Positions 27,927 to 37,167 are shown, numbered from the stretch's first letter. The stretch is 64,000 nt of DNA from Arthrobacter silviterrae (GCF_011045165.1 NZ_JAAKZI010000022.1:1-64000), one strand, 5' to 3'. Made by a program: numbers and translations. Notes: generated by a model not told the origin, from the letters alone.

Positions 27927-27938
27927 CGAAATGTTTCG
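27927..27938. promoter_or_regulatory. LacI-type operator copy 2 (upstream of substrate-binding protein)
   Basis: CGAAATGTTTCG, perfect 5-bp arms around a central TG, extended as TTGCGAAATGTTTCGAA. It ends 36 bp before the binding-protein ATG. The spacing to copy 1 is 120 bp. Confidence 0.75.
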
Positions 27939-27974
27939 AACCGCCAATGACGGCCCACTTCCAACGGAGACACC

Positions 27975-29303
27975 ATGGAACCAATTTCACCCTCCCGCAG
28001 GTCATTCCTTTCCCTCGCTGTGGCTGCGCCACTGGCCGCCTGGGGGCTGAGCGCCTGCGGGACTGCCGGCCCGGGCGGTGCAGGCGCCACCGGCGGCGCC
28101 AGCATGTGGTCGCTCACCGGCCAGCCCAACGAAGGCATCCGCAAGAACACCGTCGATGTCTTCAACAAGGCCAACGCGGACAAGCAGATCAAGCTCACGT
28201 TCTTCCAGAACGACGCCTACAAAACCAAGATCAAGACGGCCATCGGAGCGGGCCAGGCTCCCACCATCATCTATGGCTGGGGCGGAGGGACCCTGAAGTC
28301 GTATGCCCAGGCCGGGCAGGTGGAGGACCTCACCGCCTGGTTTGCCGCCAACCCCGACGTCAAGGCCAAGTTGTTCCCCTCGGCATTTGGCGCCGCCACC
28401 GTCGACGGGAAGATCTATGCCATCCCCACCCAGACCGTGGCGCCCATCATCTTTTACTACAACAAGGAACTCTTCGCCAAGGCCAAGGTCCAGCCGCCGA
28501 AGACCTGGTCCGACCTCATGTCCCTGGTCACCACGTTCAACGCCATGGGAATCGCCCCGCTCTCCCTGGGCGGGCAATCGCGCTGGACCTCCATGATGTG
28601 GCTGGAATTCATGTTCGACCGCGTGGGCGGCCCCACGGTCTTCAACGACATCTTCGCGGGCAAGCCCAACGCCTGGTCAAACCCCGCAGCCCTGGAGGCA
28701 CTTACCAAGATCCAGGAGCTGGTCTCCGCCAACGGCTTCATCAAGGGCTTCTCCTCGATCACCGCGGACAGCAACGCCGACCAGGCACTCCTGTACACCG
28801 GCAAGGCAGCCATGATGCTCCACGGCGCGTGGACCTACGGAGGCATGAAGAACGACGGCGGCGGGTTCGTCCAGGCGGGAAAGCTGGGCTGGGTGGACTT
28901 CCCGACGGTGGAAGGCGGCAAGGGAGACCCCAAGAACACCGTGGGAAACCCCGCGAACTACCAGTCCATCTCGGCCAAGGCCACCGACGCCGAGAAGGAG
29001 ACTGCCAAGAAATTCTTCAAGGAGGGCCTGTTCACGCCCGCGGAGATTGACGCCTACATCCAGAACGGCGGCGTCCCCATTGTCTCCGGGATTGAGGGCA
29101 AGCTCGCCGCCACCGCGGACAAGGACTTCCTGACGTACGTGTACACGCAAAGCAAGGACGCCCCCAATTTCCAGCAGTCCTGGGACCAGGCGCTGAGCCC
29201 CACCGCCGCCGAGGCACTCCTGAACAGCATTGACCAGCTCTTCGTGAAGTCGATTACGCCGGAACAGTTCGCCGCCACCATGAATGCGACGCTGGGCAAA
29301 TGA
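27975..29303 (+). CDS. Carbohydrate ABC transporter substrate-binding lipoprotein
   Basis: 442-residue extracellular binding protein (solute-binding family 1). The ATG has CGGAGA upstream. The N terminus holds a twin-arginine-like SRRSFLS followed by a hydrophobic stretch and the lipobox LSAC, so it may be a Tat-exported lipoprotein. The mature part has the family-1 pattern, including WSLTGQPNEGIRKNTVDVFN and a conserved C-terminal helix before ATMNATLGK. The sugar is unknown. First gene of a coupled operon. Confidence 0.92.
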   Translation: MEPISPSRRSFLSLAVAAPLAAWGLSACGTAGPGGAGATGGASMWSLTGQPNEGIRKNTVDVFNKANADKQIKLTFFQNDAYKTKIKTAIGAGQAPTIIYGWGGGTLKSYAQAGQVEDLTAWFAANPDVKAKLFPSAFGAATVDGKIYAIPTQTVAPIIFYYNKELFAKAKVQPPKTWSDLMSLVTTFNAMGIAPLSLGGQSRWTSMMWLEFMFDRVGGPTVFNDIFAGKPNAWSNPAALEALTKIQELVSANGFIKGFSSITADSNADQALLYTGKAAMMLHGAWTYGGMKNDGGGFVQAGKLGWVDFPTVEGGKGDPKNTVGNPANYQSISAKATDAEKETAKKFFKEGLFTPAEIDAYIQNGGVPIVSGIEGKLAATADKDFLTYVYTQSKDAPNFQQSWDQALSPTAAEALLNSIDQLFVKSITPEQFAATMNATLGK

Positions 29304-30208
29304 GTGCCGGCACCACCGCGGCGGCGGGCCCCGGCAAGGGACGCACAGGGCCCCTTGCCTGGCTGGCCATCCCGGCCCTCGTGTTCTTCCTCGCCTTTGC
29401 CGTGCTCCCCCTCCTGGGCGTCCTCCTGCTCAGCTTCACCACCTGGGACGGCATCGGCGCCATCTCCATGGCCGGCCTGGCCAACTGGTTCGGCATCTTC
29501 ACGGACCCGCTGATGTACAACGCGCTGTGGCTGACGCTGATCATCATGGTGGTGTCCTGGCTGGTCCAGACCCCCATCAGCCTGCTGCTGGGCACCTTCA
29601 CGGCTGGGAACCAGAAGTACCGGGCGCTGCTGGCGGTGCTGTATTTCCTGCCCCTGCTGCTTTCTTCAGCCGCCATCGCGATCGCCTACAAGGCACTCCT
29701 GGACCCCAACTTCGGCTTGGCCGAGGGGCTGGGGCTGCCTGTCCTGGCACAGGACTGGCTGGGACGGCCGGAGCTGGCGCTCTTCGTGGTCATCTTCGTC
29801 ATCGCGTGGCAGTTTGTCCCCTTCCACACCCTGATTTACCAGGGCGGCGTCCGGCAGATCCCGAAGTCACTCTATGAGGCCGCCGAAATTGACGGGGCCG
29901 GGCGGGTCAAGCAGTTCTTCTTCATCACCCTGCCCCAGCTGAAGTACACCATCATCACCTCCTCAACCCTGATGGTGGTTGGTTCCCTGACGTACTTCGA
30001 CCTGGTCTTTGTCCTCACCGGAGGAGGGCCCGGCAACTCCACCAGGATCCTGGCCCTGGACATGTACCTCAAGGGCTTCAAGGCCAACCTGATGGGCCCG
30101 GCCAGTGCCGTGGCCGTCATCCTGGTGGCCATCGGCCTGGCCCTGGCCCTGCTCCTGCAGCGGATCGGCGGCAAGGACAACTCCGGCAGCCAATTGGAAG
30201 GTTTGTAA
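29300..30208 (+). CDS. Sugar ABC transporter permease 1 (MalF-like)
   Basis: 302 residues with six hydrophobic segments and the ATPase-docking EAA loop YEAAEIDGAGRVKQFFFITL. The start overlaps the binding-protein stop (ATGA). It pairs with the next gene to form the membrane channel. No ATP-binding subunit is encoded in this locus. Confidence 0.93.
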   Translation: MSAGTTAAAGPGKGRTGPLAWLAIPALVFFLAFAVLPLLGVLLLSFTTWDGIGAISMAGLANWFGIFTDPLMYNALWLTLIIMVVSWLVQTPISLLLGTFTAGNQKYRALLAVLYFLPLLLSSAAIAIAYKALLDPNFGLAEGLGLPVLAQDWLGRPELALFVVIFVIAWQFVPFHTLIYQGGVRQIPKSLYEAAEIDGAGRVKQFFFITLPQLKYTIITSSTLMVVGSLTYFDLVFVLTGGGPGNSTRILALDMYLKGFKANLMGPASAVAVILVAIGLALALLLQRIGGKDNSGSQLEGL

Positions 30209-30209
30209 C

Positions 30210-31103
30210 ATGGCAACTGTCATCACCAAAAGGGCCGCAGCCGCACCCGCAAGCAACGTTCGCGTGCGGGGAAGGGCCGGGGTGCGACTGCGCAGGCTCA
30301 ACCTGCCCGCCGGCGCGGCCGGCTGGCTGTGGCTGGCCGTCATCATCATCCCCATCTACTATGTGGCCATCACCAGCCTGAAGACGCAGGCAGGCTATTT
30401 CGGCCAAAACCCGCTGGCCCTGCCCAAGACGCCCACCCTGGACAACTACAGGATGGTGCTGGCGTCGGATTTCGCCAGGTACTTCCTCAACAGCGCCCTC
30501 ATTACCGCAGGCACCCTGGTCCCGTCGCTGGCCTTTTCCTTCATGGCCTCCTTTGCCATCGTCCGCGGCCGCGGCCGCTTCCTCAAGGCCGTCAACGGGC
30601 TCTTCCTCATGGGCCTGGCCATTCCGCTGCAGGCGGTGATCATTCCGATCTACCTGATGATCATCAGAATGCACCTGTATGACAGCCTGCTGGCGATCAT
30701 CCTGCCCTCCATCGCCTTTGCCATTCCGCTCAGCGTGCTGATCATGGCCAACTTCATCCGCGACGTGCCCAACGAACTCTTCGAGTCCATGCGCCTGGAC
30801 GGCTGTAGCGAGTGGCAGACCCTGTGGCGCCTGGCCCTCCCGCTCACCAAGCCGGCCATCGTCACAGTGGCCATCTACAACGGGCTGGGCGTCTGGAACG
30901 GCTTCCTGCTTCCGCTGATCCTGACCCAAAGCCCGGAACTGCGCGTCCTGCCCCTGGCCCTTTGGACGTTCCAGGGTGAATACAGCGTCAACATCCCGGC
31001 CGTGCTGGCCTCCGTGGTGCTGACCACGCTGCCCATCCTGGTCCTGTACGTGGTGGGCCGGCGCCAGCTGCTCAGCGGCCTCACGGCAGGGTTCAGCAAA
31101 TGA
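30210..31103 (+). CDS. Sugar ABC transporter permease 2 (MalG-like)
   Basis: 297 residues. The ATG at 30210 follows the previous stop by one base and has GGAAGG upstream. Six hydrophobic segments are visible. The EAA-type loop reads ELFESMRLDGCSEWQTLWRL, with SMRLDG in place of EAA.DG, a common variation in the second permease of CUT1 systems. It overlaps the following dehydrogenase gene (ATGA). Confidence 0.92.
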   Translation: MATVITKRAAAAPASNVRVRGRAGVRLRRLNLPAGAAGWLWLAVIIIPIYYVAITSLKTQAGYFGQNPLALPKTPTLDNYRMVLASDFARYFLNSALITAGTLVPSLAFSFMASFAIVRGRGRFLKAVNGLFLMGLAIPLQAVIIPIYLMIIRMHLYDSLLAIILPSIAFAIPLSVLIMANFIRDVPNELFESMRLDGCSEWQTLWRLALPLTKPAIVTVAIYNGLGVWNGFLLPLILTQSPELRVLPLALWTFQGEYSVNIPAVLASVVLTTLPILVLYVVGRRQLLSGLTAGFSK

Positions 31104-32326
31104 CGGTGGCAACCCGCGCGGAAACCGCCACGGATCCGCGCCCCGCACTCCGGGTGGGCATGGTGGGACATGCCTTCATGGGCGCCATGCACTCCCACGC
31201 CTGGCGCACGGCGCCGCATTTCTTCGAGCTGCCGCTGGTCCCGGAACTTGCGGCCATTGCCGGGCGCAACCGGGCCGGCGCGGAAATGGCAGCACAGCGC
31301 ATGGGGTGGGCCTCCGTGGAGACGGACTGGCAGGCGCTCATCGACCGCGACGACATCGACCTCATCGACATCTGCACGCCGGGCAACACGCACGCGGAAA
31401 TCGCCATCGCCGCCCTGAGGGCGGGCAAGCACGTGCTGTGCGAAAAGCCGCTGGCAAACAGCGTCGCGGAGGCGGAGCAGATGACAGCCGTTGCCGAAGA
31501 AGCCGCCGCACACGGGGTGTTTGCCATGTGCGGCTACTCCTACCGGCGCACGCCTGCACTGGCCCTGATGAAGCGCATGGTGGCGGATGGGCGGCTCGGC
31601 ACCGTCCGCCAGGTCCGTGCGCAGTACCTCCAAGACTGGCTCAGCGATGCGAATGCGCCCCTCACGTGGCGCCTGGACAGGGCCAAGTCCGGTTCCGGGG
31701 CACTGGGCGACATTGGCGCCCACAGCATTGACGCCGCCCAGTTCGTCACTGGGCTGAACATCACGGGCGTCTCGGCGCTGCTGGAAACCTTCACGAAGGA
31801 ACGCCCGATGGGCGGCGAATTCGTGGGCCTGGGCGGCCACGGCGACGTCACGGCGGACACGCCGCGCGGGCCGGTCACCGTCGATGATGCTGCCCTGTTC
31901 ACTGCGAGGTTTGACGGCGGCGCCATCGGGGTGTTTGAGGCCACCCGCACCGCCCTGGGCCGGAAGAACGCCATGCGCCTGGAAGTCAACGGCTCACTGG
32001 GCTCGGTGGCGTTCGACTTTGAGGACATGAACTTCCTGCAGTTCTATGACGGCACCGACGCCGAAGATGCGCGCGGCTTCCACCGCATCCTGGTCACTGA
32101 GCCTGTCCATCCCTATGCCGGACACTGGTGGCCCACGGGCCACGGCCTGGGCTACGAACACGGCTTCACCCACCAGGTTGCCGACCTCCTGACCGCACTG
32201 GGCAACAAAACCGCGCCAACGCCGTCGTTCCGGGACGCCCTGGGCGTGCAGCGCGTGCTGGCCGCGGTGGAGGACAGCGCCGCCAACAACAGCCAATGGA
32301 CCACCATCGAGGAAAGCAAGCCATGA
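31100..32326 (+). CDS. Gfo/Idh/MocA family oxidoreductase (sugar dehydrogenase) 1
   Basis: 408 residues. The N-terminal Rossmann fold opens with VGMVGHAFMGAMHSHAW, where the usual GxGxxG is GHAFMG. The EKPLANS motif carries the conserved lysine near residue 114, and the C-terminal alpha/beta substrate domain follows. Such enzymes oxidise or reduce sugars and inositols with NAD(P). With ThuA next door, oxidation of a glycoside or sugar at C3 is a reasonable guess, but this is inference. Confidence 0.9.
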   Translation: MTVATRAETATDPRPALRVGMVGHAFMGAMHSHAWRTAPHFFELPLVPELAAIAGRNRAGAEMAAQRMGWASVETDWQALIDRDDIDLIDICTPGNTHAEIAIAALRAGKHVLCEKPLANSVAEAEQMTAVAEEAAAHGVFAMCGYSYRRTPALALMKRMVADGRLGTVRQVRAQYLQDWLSDANAPLTWRLDRAKSGSGALGDIGAHSIDAAQFVTGLNITGVSALLETFTKERPMGGEFVGLGGHGDVTADTPRGPVTVDDAALFTARFDGGAIGVFEATRTALGRKNAMRLEVNGSLGSVAFDFEDMNFLQFYDGTDAEDARGFHRILVTEPVHPYAGHWWPTGHGLGYEHGFTHQVADLLTALGNKTAPTPSFRDALGVQRVLAAVEDSAANNSQWTTIEESKP

Positions 32327-33018
32327 ACCACAAAAATGCACTCATTGTCCGCGGCGGCTGGGACGGGCACCAGCCCGTCGAGGCCACCAACCTCTTCATC
32401 CCGCACCTGGAAGCCAACGGCTACACGGTCCGGGTCGAGGAAGGCCCGGCCGTATATGCCGACGCCGGCTACATGGCCACGGTGGACCTGCTTGTCCAGT
32501 GCAACACCATGAACACCATTGAACGGTTGGAGTTCGAGGGCCTGCGCGCCGCCATCGAGGCAGGGACGGGCATGGCCGGCTGGCACGGCGGCATTGCGGA
32601 CTCCTACCGCAACAACTCGGACTACCTGCACCTGATCGGCGGCCAGTTCGCCTGCCATCCAGGCAAGCACCCGGACGAACGCACCGGAGGGCAGGGCGAC
32701 AACTACGTGCCGTACACGGTGAACATGGCCCCGTCCGCCGCCACGCACCCCATCACGGAGGGCATCGGCGACTTCGAGCTCACCACCGAGCAATACTGGG
32801 TCCTCGCGGACAGCTACATCGACGTCCTCGCCACCACCACGCAAAAGGTCCGTGAATGGGACCCCTGGCACCGCGAGGTCACATCCCCCGCCATCTGGAC
32901 CCGCCAATGGGGCAAGGGCCGCATCTTTGTCACGACCCCCGGCCACCACGTGGACATCCTGCAAAATTCCAACGTCAAGACCATCATCGAAAGAGGCATG
33001 CTGTGGGCCAGCCGCTAA
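32323..33018 (+). CDS. ThuA domain-containing protein
   Basis: 231 residues with a glutamine-amidotransferase-like fold of the ThuA (trehalose utilisation) family. Conserved features include RGGWDGHQP, AGWHGGIADSYR and VTTPGHHVDIL. In rhizobia ThuA works with the Gfo/Idh/MocA dehydrogenase ThuB on disaccharides via 3-keto intermediates. Here it sits between two Gfo/Idh/MocA genes and overlaps both. The catalytic role is not established from sequence. Confidence 0.9.
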   Translation: MNHKNALIVRGGWDGHQPVEATNLFIPHLEANGYTVRVEEGPAVYADAGYMATVDLLVQCNTMNTIERLEFEGLRAAIEAGTGMAGWHGGIADSYRNNSDYLHLIGGQFACHPGKHPDERTGGQGDNYVPYTVNMAPSAATHPITEGIGDFELTTEQYWVLADSYIDVLATTTQKVREWDPWHREVTSPAIWTRQWGKGRIFVTTPGHHVDILQNSNVKTIIERGMLWASR

Positions 33019-34121
33019 ACACCCCCAACACCACCCCCCTCAACGTCGGCATTGTGGGCTGCGGCAACATCATTGCCCAGTACCTGGCCACATTCCCCGC
33101 CCTCCCCGCCGTCCGGCTGGTGGCGGTGGCGGACCTGGACCCGGCCCGGGCCAGCGCCGTGGCGGAAGGCCTGCCGGGCGTCCGCGCCCTGGGCGTGCAG
33201 GAGCTGCTGGACGACGCCGAGGTGGACTTGGTCCTGAACCTCACCATCCCCGCCGCGCATGCGCAGGTGGCGCTGGCCGCGATTGCCGCCGGGAAGCATG
33301 TCTATGGCGAAAAGCCCCTGGCCGCCACCACGGCGGAGGGCCGGGAAGTGCTGGCCGCCGCCGCGGCGGCCGGGGTCCTGGTGGGCAGTGCGCCCGACAC
33401 GGTGCTGGGCACGGGCATACAGACCGCCCGCAAGGCGATTGACGACGGCCTGATCGGCGCCCCCGTCGCCGCGACCGCCACCATGGTGACGCCCGGGCAC
33501 GAGCGCTGGCACCCCAACCCCGATTTCTACTACGTCCCCGGGGGCGGGCCGCTGCTGGACATGGGGCCCTACTACGTTTCGGCCCTCGTCACCCTGCTGG
33601 GGCCGGTCGCTTCCGTCATCGGGGCGGCCAGCCACACCCGCACGGAACGCACCATCGGCACGGGCCCGCGTGCCGGGGAAGCCATCCCGGTCACCACCGA
33701 CACCCATGTGACCGGCGTGCTGGTCCACCGGTCGGGGGCGCTGTCCACGCTGGTCATGAGCTTTGACGCTGTGGCCACCCGGGCCAGCAACATCGAGGTG
33801 CACGGGACAGCCGGTTCGCTGGTGGTGCCGGACCCGAACCACTTTGACGGCGACGTGCTGCTGCGGACCATCGACGGCGGCGCCTGGGAAACCCTGCCCG
33901 TCTCCGGCGGCTACGTGGACTCCGGCCGCGGCTTCGGCCTGGCGGATCTGGCCCTGACCCCGGCCGGGGAGGAACCGCGCGCCGGCGGACGGCTCGCCTT
34001 CCACGCCCTGGACGTCATGGAGTCGCTGCTGGAATCCGCGCGCACGGGCCGCTCCGTGGCCATCGCCAGCAGCTGCGAACGCCCCGCGGCCGTGCCGCTC
34101 ACGGAAGCCGTCCCCGTTTAG
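33003..34121 (+). CDS. Gfo/Idh/MocA family oxidoreductase 2
   Basis: 372 residues. I chose the GTG at 33003 (GAGG 6 nt upstream), which overlaps the thuA-like stop by 16 bases; the open frame further upstream reads through the ThuA gene out of frame. Rossmann motif VGIVGCGNI, then GEKPLA with the conserved lysine, and a C-terminal domain with DMGPYYVSALV. It is clearly a paralogue of the dehydrogenase two genes upstream, not a duplicate. It may catalyse a second redox step. Confidence 0.9.
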   Translation: MGQPLNTPNTTPLNVGIVGCGNIIAQYLATFPALPAVRLVAVADLDPARASAVAEGLPGVRALGVQELLDDAEVDLVLNLTIPAAHAQVALAAIAAGKHVYGEKPLAATTAEGREVLAAAAAAGVLVGSAPDTVLGTGIQTARKAIDDGLIGAPVAATATMVTPGHERWHPNPDFYYVPGGGPLLDMGPYYVSALVTLLGPVASVIGAASHTRTERTIGTGPRAGEAIPVTTDTHVTGVLVHRSGALSTLVMSFDAVATRASNIEVHGTAGSLVVPDPNHFDGDVLLRTIDGGAWETLPVSGGYVDSGRGFGLADLALTPAGEEPRAGGRLAFHALDVMESLLESARTGRSVAIASSCERPAAVPLTEAVPV

Positions 34122-34125
34122 GAAC

Positions 34126-35016
34126 TTACGACAGGACGTCCTTGGTAGTGAAGCGGCCGTAGGCGAGTGCCCCGAACACTGCCAGATAGCCCACCTGCAG
34201 CAAGGCGTTGCTGCCAAAGGACGACCATTCGACGGGCTGCCGCAGCAGGTCGGCAAAGCCCAGCCACCAATGGCTGAACAGCCAGGGGTGGAGCCAGTCC
34301 AGCTGCGGCAGCGCGTCAAGGACCTGGGAGGCAATGGCAAGCACCACGGTGGCGGCCATTGCCCCGACGGGGACATCGGTGAGAGTGGAAATGAACAGGC
34401 CGATGGCACCCAGGCCCAGCAGGGAGAGCACAACGTACGCGCCCACCAGCAGGATCCGGCCCTCCGCCGTCCAAGCATCCACGAGGTCCCCGGACAGCAG
34501 CGGCACCGGCCCCACCGGGAACAGCAGCAGGCCAATGGCCGTGCCTGCCAGCACGACGGCGGCCACCGCCGCCAGTGTGAAGGCGGCGGTCCCTGCGAAC
34601 TTGACCAACAGGAGACGGGCGCGCCCGGCGGGGGCCGCCAGCAGGTAGCGCAGCGTCCCCTGCCCGGCCTCCCCCGCAATCGTGTCGCCGGAAACCACGC
34701 CCACCGTGAGCGGGAGAAACAGCGGGGTGCACAGGACCAGCGACGTCAGAACCACGAACAGGCCGTTCCCTGTGATCCTGTCCAGGAACACCGGCCCGTG
34801 GCCGGCGCGGGTGCCATTCGTCAGCCGGACTGCCACGGCAATGAGCACGGGCACGGCGGCGAGCACCGCCAGCATGGCCCAGGTGCGCCTTCGGCGGAAC
34901 ATCAGCGACAGTTCGGAGACCAGCAGCGGCGCAGTCCGGGCGCGCGGGCGCGCTGCCGGGGGCCTTGCCGGGATTCCGGCCGGCGGAGCGGATTCAGGGG
35001 CGGTGTCAGCGGGCAA
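34126..35016 (-). CDS. ABC-2 type transporter permease
   Basis: 296 residues with about six hydrophobic segments and a Pro/Arg-rich N-terminal tail. The likely start is the TTG at 35014-35016, with GGAGGG 9 nt upstream; it overlaps the ATPase stop by 11 bases. The partner of the upstream ATPase, probably an exporter. The stop lies 4 bp from the convergent sugar-locus stop. Confidence 0.85.
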   Translation of the reverse strand: MPADTAPESAPPAGIPARPPAARPRARTAPLLVSELSLMFRRRRTWAMLAVLAAVPVLIAVAVRLTNGTRAGHGPVFLDRITGNGLFVVLTSLVLCTPLFLPLTVGVVSGDTIAGEAGQGTLRYLLAAPAGRARLLLVKFAGTAAFTLAAVAAVVLAGTAIGLLLFPVGPVPLLSGDLVDAWTAEGRILLVGAYVVLSLLGLGAIGLFISTLTDVPVGAMAATVVLAIASQVLDALPQLDWLHPWLFSHWWLGFADLLRQPVEWSSFGSNALLQVGYLAVFGALAYGRFTTKDVLS

Positions 35017-35995
35017 CGTCGAAACCCTCCCCCGTCAATTCCACGAATCTGTCTTCCAGGCTGCCCTTGTCAACGGAGAAGCCGCGCACCCGCACGCCGA
35101 AGCCCACCAGCGCCTCAACAATGTCCTCGGCCGGGACGGCCGCAGCCGGCAGCACGGCCGTGACAGCTGCCGGGCCGGCGCCGTCGTTCACCGGTTCCAC
35201 CGTGCCGGGGACCAGTCCCAGGCGGGCCAGCACGGTGCGGGCGGCGCCGGCGTCGGGCGTCAGGATGGTGACCTTGGCCTGCCCGGCGGACCGCAGCTCC
35301 TCCAGGGTGCCCTGGGCCACGAGCCTGCCGGCGCGCATGACGGCGGCGTGCGTGCAGATCTGTTCGACCTCGGCGAGCAGGTGGCTGGAGACGAAGACGG
35401 TGGTGCCGTCGTGGGCCAGCGAGGCAATCAGCTTCCGCACCTCGCGCGTGCCCTGGGGGTCAAGGCCGTTGGTGGGCTCGTCCAGGACCATCAGTTCACG
35501 CGGGCGCAGCAAGGCGTTGGCCAGCCCCAGCCGCTGCTTCATGCCCAGTGAATAGGCCTTGACCTTTTTCCCTGCCGCCGCGCCCAGCCCCACACGGTCC
35601 AGGGCCTCCTCGACACGGACCCGGCGGGTGGCGGTTGGTGCGTACGGGCAGGCCGCGTCCAGCCGGTGCAGGTTGGCCCGACCGGTCAGGTAGGGGTAAA
35701 ACGCCGGTCCTTCGACGAGGGCGCCCACCCTCGGCAGCACGGCGTCGAGCGCTCGCGGCATGGCCTGGCCCAGCACGCTGGCCGTGCCGCTGGTGGCGTT
35801 GGCCAGGCCCAGCAGCATGCGGATGGTGGTGGTTTTGCCGGATCCGTTGGGGCCCAAAAAGCCAAAGACGGCGCCGGCGGGGACCCTCAGGTCCAGCTTG
35901 TCGACGGCTGCCTGGCTGCCGTAGCGCTTGCCCAGGCCATGGGTTTCGATGGCCGCGGTGCCCGGTGTTCCCCCGGCCGCCGGGCCGCCCTTCAC
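35006..35995 (-). CDS. ABC transporter ATP-binding protein
   Basis: 329 residues. Walker A GPNGSGKTT (48-56), the signature YSLGMKQRLGLA, Walker B LMVLDEPTNGLDP and the switch histidine region VFVSSHLL are visible, plus a C-terminal DUF4162-like extension typical of drug/lipid exporter ATPases. The GTG start overlaps the upstream LolA-like gene stop (GTGA), so three genes form one coupled unit. Confidence 0.93.
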   Translation of the reverse strand: MKGGPAAGGTPGTAAIETHGLGKRYGSQAAVDKLDLRVPAGAVFGFLGPNGSGKTTTIRMLLGLANATSGTASVLGQAMPRALDAVLPRVGALVEGPAFYPYLTGRANLHRLDAACPYAPTATRRVRVEEALDRVGLGAAAGKKVKAYSLGMKQRLGLANALLRPRELMVLDEPTNGLDPQGTREVRKLIASLAHDGTTVFVSSHLLAEVEQICTHAAVMRAGRLVAQGTLEELRSAGQAKVTILTPDAGAARTVLARLGLVPGTVEPVNDGAGPAAVTAVLPAAAVPAEDIVEALVGFGVRVRGFSVDKGSLEDRFVELTGEGFDVAR

Positions 35996-37167
35996 CGGGC
36001 CGCCGAGGCCTGCTGCAGGGCAGCGAGCGGGACGGCGCCTGCGTAGAGGGCCCCGTCAGGGGTGACCAGGACGGTGAACAGGCTCGTTGAGAGCGCATGC
36101 CCGCCGGGGACTGCCTGCAGCAGCTGGGCGAGGACCGGCGTGGACGTCATGCCAGCCGGGACTGTGCCTGCGGGGGCCTGGAGGATGGCGGCCCAGCCTG
36201 TGCCGCTCACGGACACCGGCGCCTTGCCGCCGTCGAGCGTCTTGCCGGAGGAGCGTTGCGGCAGCGGCACCGCGGAGTTGGTGACTGTGGCCCCGGGCGG
36301 GGGCGTGAAGGTGAACATTGATGCCGCCGGGGCCGCCAGGGTGAGCTGGCTGAAACCGACCTCAAAGGCGGCCTTGTCCTGGCCCTTGGCCTGGACGGTG
36401 ACCCTCAGGGGCATGCCGTTGTTGGCGTCGACGGCGATGGTGACCTTGGCGACCAGCGTGGCTGCCGTCCGGGGCACCAGCTCCAGGCTGTACGCCGGCT
36501 CCCTGGCAACAGTCACGTTGGCCCCCAGGCTCACGGCCGTGCCGGGGTCAAGGTTTTTCAGGATGTCCGCGGCGATGGCGGCCGGGGTCTGGACGGGGGA
36601 ACCGGGGACCTGGTTGGCGTCGTGGGGCGCCATGGGCGGCAGGGTCGCCACCCCGGGCACAGGCTTGGAGCTTGGCGGGGCAAGGCCGCCGGTGGCGGCG
36701 CCGGGGCGCAGCGGGTTCGACACCGTGTACTTGGTGGCTGTGTTGGCCGCGGAATCATAGGTCCACACCGTGGTGCCGTGATGCACCACGTCACGCTCGG
36801 CAAGGCTGTCCATGAGCTGCACGCGCTGGCTTCCTGCGCCGTCCAGATATACGCGCGCCGTGTGCGGGGCGGTCAGGAATGCCACCAGCTGGCCCAGTCC
36901 CGCGGCAGGCCCGGCGGCGCCGGACTGGCTCGAGGCGCCGCCCGTGGCGATGGCAGGCAGCTGGGGCAGTCCCAGGTCAGCGGTTTCCTCCAGCGTTCCG
37001 GAGAGTGGCTGTGGATGGCTGGCGACGGCCAGTGCCAGCACCTGGGCCGCCGTCCTGGCGGGAACGGTGGCGGGCGCCTGGGCCTGCAGTGGCCCGGCCA
37101 GGACCACCCCGGCAACGATCGCCGGCATGGCGGCGGCCGGCATCCACCGCACCCAGCGGCGGCTCAT
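35992..37167 (-). CDS. Secreted LolA-like/DUF2092-type protein
   Basis: About 391 residues from the ATG at 37167 (MSRRWVRWMP); a GTG at 37194 is an alternative. A signal peptide or anchor covers residues 1-30. The rest resembles the LolA-type half-barrel found in actinobacterial proteins: VWTYDSAANTATKY, repeated beta-strands, and KVTIAVDANNGMPLRVTVQAKG. Such proteins bind hydrophobic ligands. Linked with an ABC-2 exporter, it may receive or hand over a lipid-like cargo, but this is inference. Confidence 0.72.
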   Translation of the reverse strand: MSRRWVRWMPAAAMPAIVAGVVLAGPLQAQAPATVPARTAAQVLALAVASHPQPLSGTLEETADLGLPQLPAIATGGASSQSGAAGPAAGLGQLVAFLTAPHTARVYLDGAGSQRVQLMDSLAERDVVHHGTTVWTYDSAANTATKYTVSNPLRPGAATGGLAPPSSKPVPGVATLPPMAPHDANQVPGSPVQTPAAIAADILKNLDPGTAVSLGANVTVAREPAYSLELVPRTAATLVAKVTIAVDANNGMPLRVTVQAKGQDKAAFEVGFSQLTLAAPAASMFTFTPPPGATVTNSAVPLPQRSSGKTLDGGKAPVSVSGTGWAAILQAPAGTVPAGMTSTPVLAQLLQAVPGGHALSTSLFTVLVTPDGALYAGAVPLAALQQASAAR

